Positions 7,468 through 15,533 of a stretch of 64,000 nucleotides of DNA are shown piece by piece. The DNA is from an uncultured Hyphomicrobiales bacterium (GTDB lineage Bacteria > Pseudomonadota > Alphaproteobacteria > Rhizobiales > Beijerinckiaceae): the NCBI GenBank assembly GCA_903932565.1, contig CAIZGQ010000073.1:3108-67107 (forward strand), in the 5' to 3' direction. The number at the start of each line of letters is the position of its first letter. The stretch's first letter is position 1. The position numbers and the translations under genes were made by a program. Under the pieces are notes generated by a model that saw only the letters and a program-made list of their open reading frames with translations, had not been told where the DNA came from and searched no databases.

Positions 7468-8195
7468 TGCCGCCCCGTGGATGGATATTCCCAGCCGGGG
7501 ATTGTATCCGCCGATCGTTTCGATGCGTCAACTTTGTCTCGATTGATGCACCCCCTGATCCAAGTCACCGGGTGACCCTTACCAACGGATTTTTCCAAAA
7601 CCGATCTGGCCTCGCTGTAGCTGGAGCCTTTGGCTATCAACAATTGTTTTGCCAGTCCGCCAGCCTTGTCCCCCAACAGTTCTCTGGCCCTTCGGAAATA
7701 TCCGGCCTCTTCGGTATCGATCACGGTAGCTGTTGGCGATGGTTCTAAACTCAACTGATCTGAGGGTGCTACCTTGGTAGCGCCTCTTTCTTTCTCTTCT
7801 AGTCTAGTCTTGTCTAGTCTTAGGGCAGGAGGTTCTTTAAGCGACGCTTGATGCGTGTCTTGTATTTCCAATGACTTAGCTCGCGCCTTACCACCCTTTG
7901 AAGCGTTGAGACGGTTCTCACCGATTTTTTCTAGCTCTTTTTTTGCTCGTAAATTGCTGAGACGACCCTCTGAACTGCTCAAGAGCCCAAGTTCCACCAG
8001 CCTTGAGAGGTTTGCTCTGAATGATCGAATCGGCTGTTTGCAGCGTCCAGCAATGCCGTGTTCATTGATCCTGATCGGACCCTCATTAAGATAAATCAAC
8101 TGGCATACAACGTGATAAACTCGGTACGGACCATCATCGAGATGCTCTGTTCCGTCCATCCACGCTGCAATGTCGTGCTTGTACCAGTCTGCCAT
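7464..8195 (-). CDS. DUF1376 replication-associated protein
   Basis: 243 residues. The N-terminal 90 (WYKHDIAAWMDGTEHLDDG, then PYRVYHVVCQLIYLNEGPI) match DUF1376, a winged-helix-like domain usual in phage replication modules. The middle is a charged linker, and the C-terminal 80 residues look like a second small domain with a Trp motif (HPVTWIRGCINR). It sits directly before the primase genes, so an origin-binding or helicase-loading role is likely. Confidence 0.75.
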   Translation of the reverse strand: MADWYKHDIAAWMDGTEHLDDGPYRVYHVVCQLIYLNEGPIRINEHGIAGRCKQPIRSFRANLSRLVELGLLSSSEGRLSNLRAKKELEKIGENRLNASKGGKARAKSLEIQDTHQASLKEPPALRLDKTRLEEKERGATKVAPSDQLSLEPSPTATVIDTEEAGYFRRARELLGDKAGGLAKQLLIAKGSSYSEARSVLEKSVGKGHPVTWIRGCINRDKVDASKRSADTIPGWEYPSTGRQ

Positions 8196-8260
8196 TTTCG
8201 TCCCTTCTTGGGGACGACAAGATCAACAGATGGTGGGCTATTGACGTCGGGTACAGAGAT

Positions 8261-8278
8261 ATTATACCACTGACAGTG
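8261..8278 (-). promoter_or_regulatory. Candidate promoter/operator of the replication operon
   Basis: The minus strand has a consensus TATAAT at 8266-8261, 65 bp before the DUF1376 start. Directly upstream is the palindrome CACTGTCAGTG (8278-8268), in the position of a repressor operator. The -35 at 17 bp (TCAGCA) is poor, which would fit an activated or regulated promoter. Confidence 0.4.
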
Positions 8279-8376
8279 CCACCTGCTGATCAGTCGTCGC
8301 ATCCGACTGTTCATTTGAGCCCTGCCGTCCACAACGGTGGGGCTCAACCATTTTTACGCCTGATTTCCGCTCGCAG

Positions 8377-8943
8377 TCAATCTTTCGTCCAAGAGATTCG
8401 GTTCAGGATTGCTGGACCTTCATGGTCGCGATCGAAAACGAACCAAGCAAAACACACGGTATTGGTGCTCTTGGGTCCGGACCAACTATCCCTATGCATC
8501 ATTGGGAGCCTATTTGAGAAAACGTGGACCCGAGAAAGTTTTCCACCGTCGAGGATATCGGACCTTCCTTCGCTCTCGAGGAACGTCAAGCGAAGCAGCA
8601 TTATCACCTTGGGGCAGAGCTCGAGGCCCTTCCGGACGAAGTCAGCCGCTAGTTTGTAGGGTGGGTTGGTGACGATTGTATTGCATGGATACGGTGATGC
8701 TCCCTCAAAAAGGAAATCCCTGCGGGTGGCATGAAGTGGATATCCATAGTCTACCAGATCGTGCGCTATCACTGCGTGGCCATTGGCCCTCAGAACCTCC
8801 ACGATCGCGCCGCGGCCAGCGGCTGGCTCCCAGATCCAGTGCGGCAGTTTCTCAGCCCTCAGTAGGGCCTCTGTGGCCTCTGGAGGGGTTTCGTATAGAT
8901 CCATACCACGTTCTTTTAGGCTATGGCGTAAGACCACGGGCAC
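8377..8943 (-). CDS. N6-adenine DNA methyltransferase-like protein
   Basis: 188 residues. AdoMet-site motif WEPAAGRGA (38-46) and catalytic TNPPYK (92-97) identify an amino-methyltransferase acting on adenine, or less likely cytosine. The GTG at 8943 is chosen because homologues I recall have the HSLKERG segment before DLYETPPEA; an ATG 13 codons later is possible. It overlaps the HNH gene by 23 bp. There is no cognate restriction gene, so it probably protects phage DNA or alters host methylation signals. Confidence 0.8.
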   Translation of the reverse strand: MPVVLRHSLKERGMDLYETPPEATEALLRAEKLPHWIWEPAAGRGAIVEVLRANGHAVIAHDLVDYGYPLHATRRDFLFEGASPYPCNTIVTNPPYKLAADFVRKGLELCPKVIMLLRLTFLESEGRSDILDGGKLSRVHVFSNRLPMMHRDSWSGPKSTNTVCFAWFVFDRDHEGPAILNRISWTKD

Positions 8944-9406
8944 GGCAGAATTCCTTTCGCGCTACGACGGCTTCCTCTATTGTGCAGAACGTTCCAATTG
9001 AGATTTGCTGTCTTTGAATGACCACTTTCGCGTATATTTTTCCGGACGGCCTTAGATATATGCCACGGTGACCAGTAGAACTATTTTTGTTTGCCTTCTT
9101 CCTGTTGTGTCCATTAAGGCTGGATGTTGTCACCCGTAGATTGGAAATTCTATTGTTGGATTTGTTTCCATCGATATGATCAACGTGAGATTTCTTTGGA
9201 GGCAATAAACCAGTCTGTATAAGAATGGCTAGGTGGTGCGCGTAATAGGATCTGTAATCAATCATTATGGTGAGATATCCGTTTGGACCTATGTTGCCAG
9301 ATATATCACCGGCCAAAGCGTTGGACCGCCGAATCAGATTGCGAAATTCCCCAGAAACTGGGTTGTATGAGATAACCTGCATAACCCTATTTCTTAAATC
9401 CCCCAT
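8921..9406 (-). CDS. HNH endonuclease with AP2 domain (homing type)
   Basis: 161 residues. The HNH core HVDHIDGNKSNNRISNLR (74-91) cuts DNA; the C-terminal part (about 108-155) with GHRGIYLRPSGKIYAK is an AP2-like DNA-binding domain. Free-standing HNH-AP2 proteins are typical self-mobilising genes. It lies between RusA and the methyltransferase and overlaps both by 13 and 23 bp, so its insertion was fitted precisely. Two related copies are at 35449 (decayed) and 42700. Confidence 0.85.
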   Translation of the reverse strand: MGDLRNRVMQVISYNPVSGEFRNLIRRSNALAGDISGNIGPNGYLTIMIDYRSYYAHHLAILIQTGLLPPKKSHVDHIDGNKSNNRISNLRVTTSSLNGHNRKKANKNSSTGHRGIYLRPSGKIYAKVVIQRQQISIGTFCTIEEAVVARKEFCRARGLTP

Positions 9407-9828
9407 TGTCTCACCTTGATCACTAGCCGCGGTTCTGCGCTGTAGAATTTCCAGACATGCAGATCGACGATCTGGCTGTCATCTCGCCAGACAACCCCGT
9501 TCAGTGCGTCAACCACTTTCGACAAATTATCGACGTCGGGACGTGATGTAGGGACTGATTCGCCAGCCAATGCCGCAGCCGTATCCTTTCGGTTCCAGCT
9601 TTTTGGGATTGGCGTATAGGCCACAATCTCCACAGCAAGCGGGCCTTCCAATGGCTGGTCGGTTCCCATGACCTTCTTGGCCTGATCATGCAGCGCTGAT
9701 TCGTACTTGCGGGTAGCTGCGTCCGTATAGGCTGAAACGAACTTTCCCATAGAACGGAACCGGGGCCTCCCTTTACCGCGGGGAGGCCCCATTAACGTGA
9801 TTATGACGGTTGATAGAACTAGGCTCAA
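9394..9828 (-). CDS. rusA: RusA-type Holliday junction resolvase
   Basis: 144 residues, the usual RusA length. PPRGKGRPRF (15-24) and the acidic catalytic site RPDVDN (96-101) with RDD (115-117) identify the family, which resolves four-way junctions. The start is TTG within TTGA overlapping the previous stop, i.e. coupled translation. It fits with the ERF and YqaJ recombination genes on the other arm. Confidence 0.85.
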   Translation of the reverse strand: MSLVLSTVIITLMGPPRGKGRPRFRSMGKFVSAYTDAATRKYESALHDQAKKVMGTDQPLEGPLAVEIVAYTPIPKSWNRKDTAAALAGESVPTSRPDVDNLSKVVDALNGVVWRDDSQIVDLHVWKFYSAEPRLVIKVRQWGI

Positions 9829-10490
9829 AAAGGTGCCTCATCGTCCAAACCATGTTCTGCGAGGGCCTGAGCCGCGGCAGCTTGCTCTGCAGCGAATTCC
9901 TCCTCGTCCATGGAAAGACCACCGGCACCGTTGGGCTTCTTGGGGTCAGTTTTCTTGAACCCTTGGGCCAGTTTGGTTTGATGGGAGTTCCATCCGTCGA
10001 GCCATTTGCGATACTGCTCGGTAGAGGGGTCATACGGCGGGCTAGCGGGCTTGTTCTGCATGCTTGCCGTCTGGCCCTCCTCATAGGCCCTGTCGACCGC
10101 AGGAACCCTCTCTGGCTCGCTGAACAGGTCTAGCTGGTGCCCTAGATCAGATCCCATGAAACGGGCTATCAGGAGCCTGCGCCGGATGCCCTCCTTGGTC
10201 GACTTTTCCTTGTCTGGCGTGGTGACCTGCTCGGCGTAGTCAAAGTCCACCTTGTTGAAGCCATCTGATCGAGCTGTTTTGTAGAGCGCACGAAGGGAAG
10301 CCACCGCAGATGCAACCCTTTCCCGCCCCGCCATGACCGTAGGAAGATGGTGAAGAAACCTCGCTTTGTCGCCTTCGTCGATCGGGGAATTGAACCTGAC
10401 CTTTTCCTTCTTTGGCTTTGCGGTCTTCTTGGGTGCGGGTTCTGATTCGGTGTGCTTCTCAGCCTTCTTACGTCGCGGTCCTTTAGCCAT
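9825..10490 (-). CDS. Hypothetical with RMF-like segment
   Basis: 221 residues: a Lys/Pro-rich N-terminus, a helical region (about 40-120) and a segment from about residue 125 (AYEEGQTASMQNKP..PPYDPSTEQYRKWLDGWNSH) that resembles the ribosome-modulation-factor-like repeat often found in phage proteins. The C-terminus is acidic and Ala-rich, as in single-strand-DNA-binding proteins. Position next to RusA suggests a DNA-metabolism role, but this is inference. Confidence 0.6.
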   Translation of the reverse strand: MAKGPRRKKAEKHTESEPAPKKTAKPKKEKVRFNSPIDEGDKARFLHHLPTVMAGRERVASAVASLRALYKTARSDGFNKVDFDYAEQVTTPDKEKSTKEGIRRRLLIARFMGSDLGHQLDLFSEPERVPAVDRAYEEGQTASMQNKPASPPYDPSTEQYRKWLDGWNSHQTKLAQGFKKTDPKKPNGAGGLSMDEEEFAAEQAAAAQALAEHGLDDEAPF

Positions 10491-10511
10491 GGATGCCTCG
10501 CTGGTTGGGTT

Positions 10512-10778
10512 TCAGGATAGAAGTTTGATCAATTCAGGCAGCAACTTCTCACTCGGCCTGTTCAGCAATGCGCTGACAGCCCGCTCGAGCTCCGGAAGAA
10601 TGTAGGAAATTGGCAGCTTCGTCAGGTCGGAAACCTGCATGACGTACCGCGGCGGGACGCTTTCCCATCGGGTGATCAACTGCTTAGAAACACCGAGATG
10701 CTTGGCTATGTCAGTCTTGCTGTTGCACGTCAGAACAAGGGCATAGCCATCGGTGTTATTTTTAGGCTGTTTTGTCAT
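10512..10778 (-). CDS. Cro/YdaS-like helix-turn-helix protein
   Basis: 88 residues from the ATG at 10778, which has GGAA upstream; an ATG 4 codons earlier overlaps the palindrome at 10787. SKTDIAKHLGVSKQLITRWE is a YdaS/Cro-type HTH. As the first gene of the leftward arm, facing the rightward arm, it is placed like a Cro switch protein that would bind the palindrome in front of it. Confidence 0.75.
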   Translation of the reverse strand: MTKQPKNNTDGYALVLTCNSKTDIAKHLGVSKQLITRWESVPPRYVMQVSDLTKLPISYILPELERAVSALLNRPSEKLLPELIKLLS

Positions 10779-10786
10779 GGATAATT

Positions 10787-10796
10787 CCATATATGG
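10787..10796. promoter_or_regulatory. Palindromic operator candidate at the divergence point
   Basis: CCATATATGG, a perfect 10-bp palindrome, lies between the two divergent arms, 8 bp upstream of the Cro-like start. It is the natural place for a switch operator. No strong -35/-10 pair is visible on either strand here. Confidence 0.4.
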
Positions 10797-10833
10797 TCTA
10801 CCGCCAGTTTACAAGATCCTGTATCTATGGCTG

Positions 10834-10926
10834 ATGGGGATGGCGATCGAGATTCTCAGTTGGGCTGTCATAATCGTGGGGATTATGGCGGAAATCCTTA
10901 TTTTCGTACCGTGGATCTTCCGATGA
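10834..10926 (+). CDS. 30-residue single-span membrane peptide
   Basis: The frame ATG at 10834 (or 10840) encodes a hydrophobic peptide (IEILSWAVIIVGIMAEILIF) that would span the membrane once. Its TGA overlaps the ATG of the HNH gene (ATGA at 10923), the coupling style used throughout this arm. It is one of at least six such mini membrane proteins in the window. Confidence 0.45.
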   Translation: MGMAIEILSWAVIIVGIMAEILIFVPWIFR

Positions 10927-11330
10927 AACGACCAAAGCGCAAGGCTATTCCCAAAAAAATCAAAATTCAGGTGTGGAGACAGCAGCAGGCTATTTGCCCT
11001 GAGTGCAAAGAATTTATCATCATAACTCCCAGCGGGGACAACATACAGTACGACCACCGACCCGCCATCATCATGCGGCCTGTAAACGCCGCCGGGACCG
11101 ATTACGAACCACCCCAGAACGATCCGAATCACATCGAGGCCCTTCATAAGGCCTGCCACCTCCGGAGGACCGTAGGAAGGGTCGTAGGGGCCTCTAGGAC
11201 GGTCACCACGAAGGGGAGCGACATCTGGCTCAAATCCAAGTTTAACCGTCTGGAGGGCCGTCTAAAGCCCCGGAAGAAGGCATCCATACCGCAGAGAAAG
11301 AACCCTTGGCCGAAAAGGAAGTTCAAATGA
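10923..11330 (+). CDS. HNH-type nuclease-like protein
   Basis: 135 residues. CPEC, then IQYDHRPAI, then HIEALHKACHLRRT give the HNH order with a Cys zinc pair. The ends are very basic. The ATG at 10923 is preferred over an in-frame start at 10827 because it is coupled to the upstream peptide. It could be a packaging-associated or recombination nuclease, or a homing relic. Confidence 0.65.
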   Translation: MKRPKRKAIPKKIKIQVWRQQQAICPECKEFIIITPSGDNIQYDHRPAIIMRPVNAAGTDYEPPQNDPNHIEALHKACHLRRTVGRVVGASRTVTTKGSDIWLKSKFNRLEGRLKPRKKASIPQRKNPWPKRKFK

Positions 11331-11473
11331 GCATTTGGGGTCGAATCCGTGCCTTTTTGGGCCTGTGTGAGCATAGCTGGGCCTATGTCACCGTCATCAT
11401 CAGCCCCAATGGGATAGAGGAGGTCTACTCCTGCCGTCGGTGCAAAAAGAGCAAGTACCAGAAGCGCCCGTGA
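11327..11473 (+). CDS. 48-residue CxxC protein
   Basis: ATGA overlap with the previous gene. Contains CEHSW and YSCRRCKKSKY, so C, H and CxxC ligands could bind zinc. Basic C-terminus. Function unknown. Confidence 0.6.
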   Translation: MSIWGRIRAFLGLCEHSWAYVTVIISPNGIEEVYSCRRCKKSKYQKRP

Positions 11474-11601
11474 CGAACGACGTTCTGGAGGTATTGCTGG
11501 GGCTCATGGTGTTTCTGGCCATGCTTGCTCTGGCCACGGAAAGCATAAACCCGCCCCCGCCACCGGATAACAATATCCCCGGAGGATGGCACGATTGCTA
11601 G
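11470..11601 (+). CDS. 43-residue membrane peptide
   Basis: GTG start overlapping the previous TGA (GTGA). One hydrophobic span (VLLGLMVFLAMLALA) is followed by a Pro-rich tail and terminal Cys. Function unknown. Confidence 0.5.
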   Translation: MTNDVLEVLLGLMVFLAMLALATESINPPPPPDNNIPGGWHDC

Positions 11602-11617
11602 GCCGGTAAACGTCCTG

Positions 11618-11686
11618 TTGACATTGGTCTGGGGAGATGGCCTAGAGGACTGCACAGATCCCGATTGCGAATGGTGTGAATCATGA
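11618..11686 (+). CDS. Possible 22-residue Cys/Asp-rich peptide
   Basis: A frame ending in DGLEDCTDPDCEWCES overlaps the next ATG (ATGA). No ATG or GTG start is present; TTG at 11618 fits, or a rare ATT further up, closer to GGAGG. The Cys pattern looks coding, but the start is uncertain. Confidence 0.3.
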   Translation: MTLVWGDGLEDCTDPDCEWCES

Positions 11687-11901
11687 GCATCTCAAAGGCA
11701 CAACGCGAGGCCCTCGCATCATACGCGGCAGACTATGAGGCACCTGACTATGCCGAATATTCTGATCGTGCTGGGCCAGCCCTTGGATGGGTCAATCGTG
11801 AACGGGTTATATCGGCCCTGATCCGCAAGGGCATGATTGATGCGGACCAAAAGGTCACTGACTTGGGAATGCAACAACTTGAGAGGACATCCAGCAAATG
11901 A
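11683..11901 (+). CDS. Hypothetical 72-residue protein
   Basis: Helical N-terminus (SKAQREALASYAADYEAP) and a segment ERVISALIRKGMIDADQKVTDLG that resembles a small winged-helix arrangement. Coupled by ATGA at both ends. Function unknown. Confidence 0.6.
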   Translation: MSISKAQREALASYAADYEAPDYAEYSDRAGPALGWVNRERVISALIRKGMIDADQKVTDLGMQQLERTSSK

Positions 11902-12134
11902 TGGTTTCATCGGCTACCAACTATTTCGACGTCAAGCGTATCTCTGCCAGCAAGCACGACTACGCCAATGCTCCCGTTCGCCTGATCATTCACGGCAACG
12001 AGGATTTCGTAGACAAGTACAATCAATGCGAGATCACCCTTTTCGTTGACAACGATGCCTTGGCTGAGAGGCTCGTCGCAGCCATCAACAACGCCGCTTT
12101 TATCGCGAGCGAGATCGAGGAAGTTCAGTCATGA
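11898..12134 (+). CDS. Hypothetical 78-residue protein
   Basis: Starts ATGATG, coupled to both neighbours by ATGA. Mixed composition with a central beta-like stretch (APVRLIIHGNEDFVDKY, CEITLFVDND). Lies directly before ERF, so it may belong to the recombination module. No family recognised. Confidence 0.6.
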   Translation: MMVSSATNYFDVKRISASKHDYANAPVRLIIHGNEDFVDKYNQCEITLFVDNDALAERLVAAINNAAFIASEIEEVQS

Positions 12135-12910
12135 CCAGCACCAAATCCAAGACGATCGCCAATCTTCCGCAGGCCAACTCCAGTTCTATCGCAGCCATGG
12201 ACCCGCTTGTGGCCATGATCGAGAGGGCGGCTCGAGATCCAAGCATCGACATGGACCGGCTCGAGCGGCTGATGCAGATGCAGGAGAGGGCCCAGCAGCG
12301 CACCATCGAGGCTCAGTTCAACGAGGCCATGGCAGAGGCGCAAATGGAAATGCGGGCTGTTGCCGCTGACGCCAACAACCCGCAGACAAAAAGCAAATAT
12401 GCCTCTTACTTTGCGCTCGATAAGGCCATACGACCTATCTACTCAAAGCATGGTCTAGCATTGTCGTTCAATACTGCGGAGGGTGCATCGGCGGATTGCG
12501 TTCGCGTGGTGTGCTATGTATCCCGCAGTGGATTTACTCGCCAGTATCACGTCGACATGCCCGCAGATGGCAAGGGGGCCAAGGGTGGCGACGTCATGAC
12601 AAAAACACATGCCGTTGGTGCAGCAATGACCTACGGACAGCGTTATTTGCTCAAGATGATTTTCAATATCGCCGTCGGAGAAGACAAGGATGGCAACAAG
12701 ATAGACACCAGCGACATCGTTACGGAGCAACAAGTCACCGAGATCCGCAACCTTCTCAACTCAGATGCGGAAGAACCGGCGCTGTGCAAGCATCTCGGCA
12801 TAGCTAGGCTTGGCGATATGACTGAGGTGTTGTTTGAGAAAGCCAAGAAGGCCATTGATGCAAAGCGCAAGCAGACTGCCGCTGCCCCAAAATCGGAGGA
12901 ATTGCTGTGA
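12131..12910 (+). CDS. erf: ERF-family single-strand annealing protein
   Basis: 259 residues. The core KYASYFALDKAIRPIYSKHG, then the CYVSR/HVDMPAD region and MTKTHAVGAAMTYGQRYLLK is characteristic of the ERF/essential recombination function superfamily, which anneals complementary single strands. The C-terminus is Lys/Ala-rich. It is directly followed by a YqaJ exonuclease, giving a Red-like two-component system. Confidence 0.9.
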   Translation: MTSTKSKTIANLPQANSSSIAAMDPLVAMIERAARDPSIDMDRLERLMQMQERAQQRTIEAQFNEAMAEAQMEMRAVAADANNPQTKSKYASYFALDKAIRPIYSKHGLALSFNTAEGASADCVRVVCYVSRSGFTRQYHVDMPADGKGAKGGDVMTKTHAVGAAMTYGQRYLLKMIFNIAVGEDKDGNKIDTSDIVTEQQVTEIRNLLNSDAEEPALCKHLGIARLGDMTEVLFEKAKKAIDAKRKQTAAAPKSEELL

Positions 12911-13551
12911 GTGAAGTTATCGCATTTTCTCCCGTCGTGGAGCAGCGTTCGCCTGAATGGTTTCAGCAGCGGCTTGGCAAAGCTACGGCCAGCCGGATCG
13001 CAGACGTCGTGGCGACCACCAAGTCTGGATACTCTACAAAACGAGCTAACTACGCTGCGGAGCTTGTCACTGAAAGACTGACCGGCGTTCAGGCCGAGAG
13101 ATACCAAAACGACGCCATGAGATGGGGGACCGAAAAGGAACCCCTCGCTAAGGACGCTCTGGAGTTCTACAGGGGCTATTCCGTTGAGGAGGTGGGGTTT
13201 GTGCCCCATCCCAAAATAGATCAATCTGGAGCCTCCCCAGACGGTCTGGTTGGGTCTGACGGTCTGGTAGAGATCAAGTGCCCACTCCAGACCGCAATTC
13301 ATATTGAGACGCTGTTGAAACAGAATGTGGATGGCGGATATCTCACGCAGATGCAGTGGCAGATGGCATGCACTGGACGTCGGTGGTGCGATTACGTCTC
13401 GTTCGACCCACGCTTGCCCGCAAACATGCAGCTCTTCACCAAGCGGGTTCTGCGCGATGACGTCATGATCGATCGGCTCGAGAAGGAAGTCAGGTCGTTT
13501 CTCGCGGAGGTCGACGAAACCATCAGCAAGTTACGGAGTATCTATGGCTAA
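12907..13551 (+). CDS. YqaJ/lambda-exonuclease-type recombinase
   Basis: 214 residues, start GTG overlapping the ERF stop. QRSPEWFQQRLGKATAS, a central SPDGLVG/EIKCPLQ block (metal-binding Asp and Glu-x-Lys) and MQWQMACTGRRWCDYVSFDP are the YqaJ pattern. It would resect double-strand ends to feed ERF. Pairing with RusA on the other arm completes recombination. Confidence 0.9.
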   Translation: MSEVIAFSPVVEQRSPEWFQQRLGKATASRIADVVATTKSGYSTKRANYAAELVTERLTGVQAERYQNDAMRWGTEKEPLAKDALEFYRGYSVEEVGFVPHPKIDQSGASPDGLVGSDGLVEIKCPLQTAIHIETLLKQNVDGGYLTQMQWQMACTGRRWCDYVSFDPRLPANMQLFTKRVLRDDVMIDRLEKEVRSFLAEVDETISKLRSIYG

Positions 13552-14062
13552 GGGCCCACGACCAGTATTCGCCTATGAAGGTGACGGCGAGTTCAAGGCA
13601 GAGCCCAGATTCGTCTGGCAGTGCGACCGCGATTATGTGATCGGTGAGAAATACCGGATGGACATAATCGAAGATCGATCGGCGGCGTCTCACAGTCACT
13701 ACTTTGCTGCAGTCAATGAGGCGTGGCTGAACCTTCCGGAAGATCAGGCCAAACGGTTTCCGTCCCCAGATCATTTACGAAAATGGGCGCTTGTGCAGTG
13801 TGGATACTGCCACGCAACACCTTCGGTGTTCAGCACCAAGCAAGATGCTATTACGTCTGCATCCATGGTTCGAAAAACAGACAAGTATTCTGTTCTTACG
13901 GTCCACGATAACATCGTGACCAGATATGAGCCAGAATCGCAGTCAACGCGATCCATGGACAAGGAAAGATTCCAAAAGAGCAAAACAGCAGTGCTGGATT
14001 TGCTTGCAACCATGATCAACGTCACGCCCAAGCAGTTGGAAAAGAATTCCAGCCACGCCTAA
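13544..14062 (+). CDS. Conserved phage protein next to recombination genes
   Basis: 172 residues, overlapping YqaJ by 8 bp. A segment EDRSAASHSHYFAAVNEAWLNLPE and HLRKWALVQCGYCHATPS is familiar from rhizobial phages beside ERF/exonuclease. It may be an accessory recombination factor in the position of NinB-like proteins; biochemical function is not known to me. Confidence 0.65.
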   Translation: MAKGPRPVFAYEGDGEFKAEPRFVWQCDRDYVIGEKYRMDIIEDRSAASHSHYFAAVNEAWLNLPEDQAKRFPSPDHLRKWALVQCGYCHATPSVFSTKQDAITSASMVRKTDKYSVLTVHDNIVTRYEPESQSTRSMDKERFQKSKTAVLDLLATMINVTPKQLEKNSSHA

Positions 14063-14073
14063 AGGAAATGCAG

Positions 14074-14253
14074 ATGTCGCAGGCTTGGTTAATTACGGTT
14101 GAAGCTCTTACCGCCTTCTATCTTATCGGTGGATCACTTGTGATCGACGCATCCCAAAACATGCCGAGCAAGTTTCTTTTCAAGGTAGTCCCGATGGGCT
14201 TAGGATTGCCGCTCGCTGCACAATATCTAATCCACTGGATAACGAAAGCATGA
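14074..14253 (+). CDS. Two-span small membrane protein
   Basis: 59 residues; the ATG at 14074 is chosen since AGGA lies 8 bp upstream, while the ATG at 14068 is too close to it. Hydrophobic segments lie at about residues 4-20 and 33-52. Its last codons overlap a repeat copy (14232-14244) and the start of the next gene. Function unknown. Confidence 0.6.
   Translation: MSQAWLITVEALTAFYLIGGSLVIDASQNMPSKFLFKVVPMGLGLPLAAQYLIHWITKA
14232..14244 (+). repeat. CCACTGGAYAACG repeat, copy 2
   Basis: CCACTGGATAACG, 5 bp before the start of the DpdA-like gene, inside the 3' end of the membrane-protein gene. Agrees with the 19-bp repeats at 2583 and 15864 except for one base. Confidence 0.45.
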
Positions 14254-14925
14254 CGATGCACTACCACGGCACCCCGATAACCCCCGTTGACCGACTCTAT
14301 GAGCTGGCTGGGCGTAATTTCTGCGTGTCGTTTGCCCATCCGGCAGATGTTGTCCCGCTGCCACCAGATCGGGCAGTCCGTCATGCTAGATAATGGCGCA
14401 TTCTCAAAATGGAAATCTGGCAAAGATACCAATTGGGATGGCTTCTATGCGTGGTGCGACCAGTGGCTTTCCTACCCTACCACATGGGCCGTTATCCCCG
14501 ACGTTATCGACGGCGGTTCGCAGTTGCAGGATGCCATGATCCGAGAATGGCCGCACGGCAATCGCGGCGCTCCGGTTTGGCACATGGACGAGCCAATAGG
14601 ACGCCTCGCCAAGCTCTGCGACGAATGGCCGAAAGTCTGTATCGGATCAACCGATGAATATGCCGTCGTGTTGTCGGACGCATGGCAGCGCAGGATGGAC
14701 GAGGCGTTTAATCTGGTCGCTAAGCGTCATATGCCTTGGCTTCACATGCTGCGCGGGATGCAGTGCCTTGGCCTCCGCTGGCCATTTGCAAGCGTCGATT
14801 CGACCGACATAGCCCAGAACCACCACCGCCCGCAAAACACGCCTAGAGCGATGGCTGACCGCTGGGACGCTATCCAGTGCAAGGCGTCATGGGAACTGCG
14901 CCCCGAGCAAATGGAATTAGCATGA
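14250..14925 (+). CDS. TGT/DpdA-like transglycosylase-fold protein, frameshifted
   Basis: The N-terminal part (ATG at 14250, MHYHGTPITPVDRLYELAG..FCVSFAHPADV) is in one frame that stops at 14391-14393; the rest (CHQIGQSVMLDNGAFSKW onwards, to TGA at 14925) is in the +1 frame. Skipping one base near 14356 gives a continuous product of about 224 residues. DNGAFS, VIPDVIDGG, APVWHMDEP and GSTDEY recall a small phage family that I associate with the tRNA-guanine-transglycosylase fold. With QueE and QueD directly downstream, a DpdA-like role (inserting a 7-deazaguanine base into DNA) is inferred. Cause of the shift unknown: sequencing indel, decay or programmed frameshift. Confidence 0.6.
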
Positions 14926-15533
14926 ACTACCGCGTCAAAGAGATTTTCTATTCGATCCAAGGCGAGGGGCACCATGCCGGACGCCCCGCGACCTTCTGCC
15001 GGTTTAGTGGATGCAATCTTTGGTCTGGCAAAGAGCAGGATAGGCATAAAGCCATCTGCAAATTTTGCGACACTGACTTTGTGGGCGGCGATATTTATGA
15101 GACAGCGGAAGAATTGGCGGACGCCATAGCCGCTTTCTGGAAAACGAAACAACATCGCTTTGTTGTACTGACCGGCGGCGAACCATCAATGCAGGTTGAT
15201 TATGCCCTGCTGACGGCTCTGAAAGAGCGGCATTTCTATATCGCGATAGAAACCAATGGAACGCGGGAAACCCTCACCGGAGTTGACTGGATTTGTGTTA
15301 GCCCGAAGGCCGGAACCTACATCGCGCAAGATTGCGGGGATGAGTTGAAATTGGTTTACCCGCAGAATGGGATTGATCCAGCCTCATATGAGGGGATGCG
15401 ATTTCACCGTTTCTCCTTGCAGCCTGAATATAGCGACCGCGAACGAGCCACAGCCAAAGCAATCGCCTATTGCCTAGAACATCCGAAATGGAACGTAAGT
15501 CTGCAAACGCACAAATTGATGGGGGTCAGATGA
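14922..15533 (+). CDS. queE: 7-carboxy-7-deazaguanine synthase, QueE
   Basis: 203 residues from the ATG at 14922 (ATGA coupled). A radical SAM enzyme turning CPH4 into CDG. IFYSIQGEG at the start, cluster cysteines C31, C46 and C49 (a CX14CX2C spacing as in some QueE families) and LTGGEPSM (83-90) identify it. No QueC, FolE or QueF was seen in the window, so the product would be finished by host enzymes. Confidence 0.9.
   Translation: MNYRVKEIFYSIQGEGHHAGRPATFCRFSGCNLWSGKEQDRHKAICKFCDTDFVGGDIYETAEELADAIAAFWKTKQHRFVVLTGGEPSMQVDYALLTALKERHFYIAIETNGTRETLTGVDWICVSPKAGTYIAQDCGDELKLVYPQNGIDPASYEGMRFHRFSLQPEYSDRERATAKAIAYCLEHPKWNVSLQTHKLMGVR

Noticed and set aside
10827..10922. Longer start for the HNH protein at 10827
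   Set aside because: The extension overlaps a better hydrophobic mini gene in another frame, and ATG 10923 is coupled to it.
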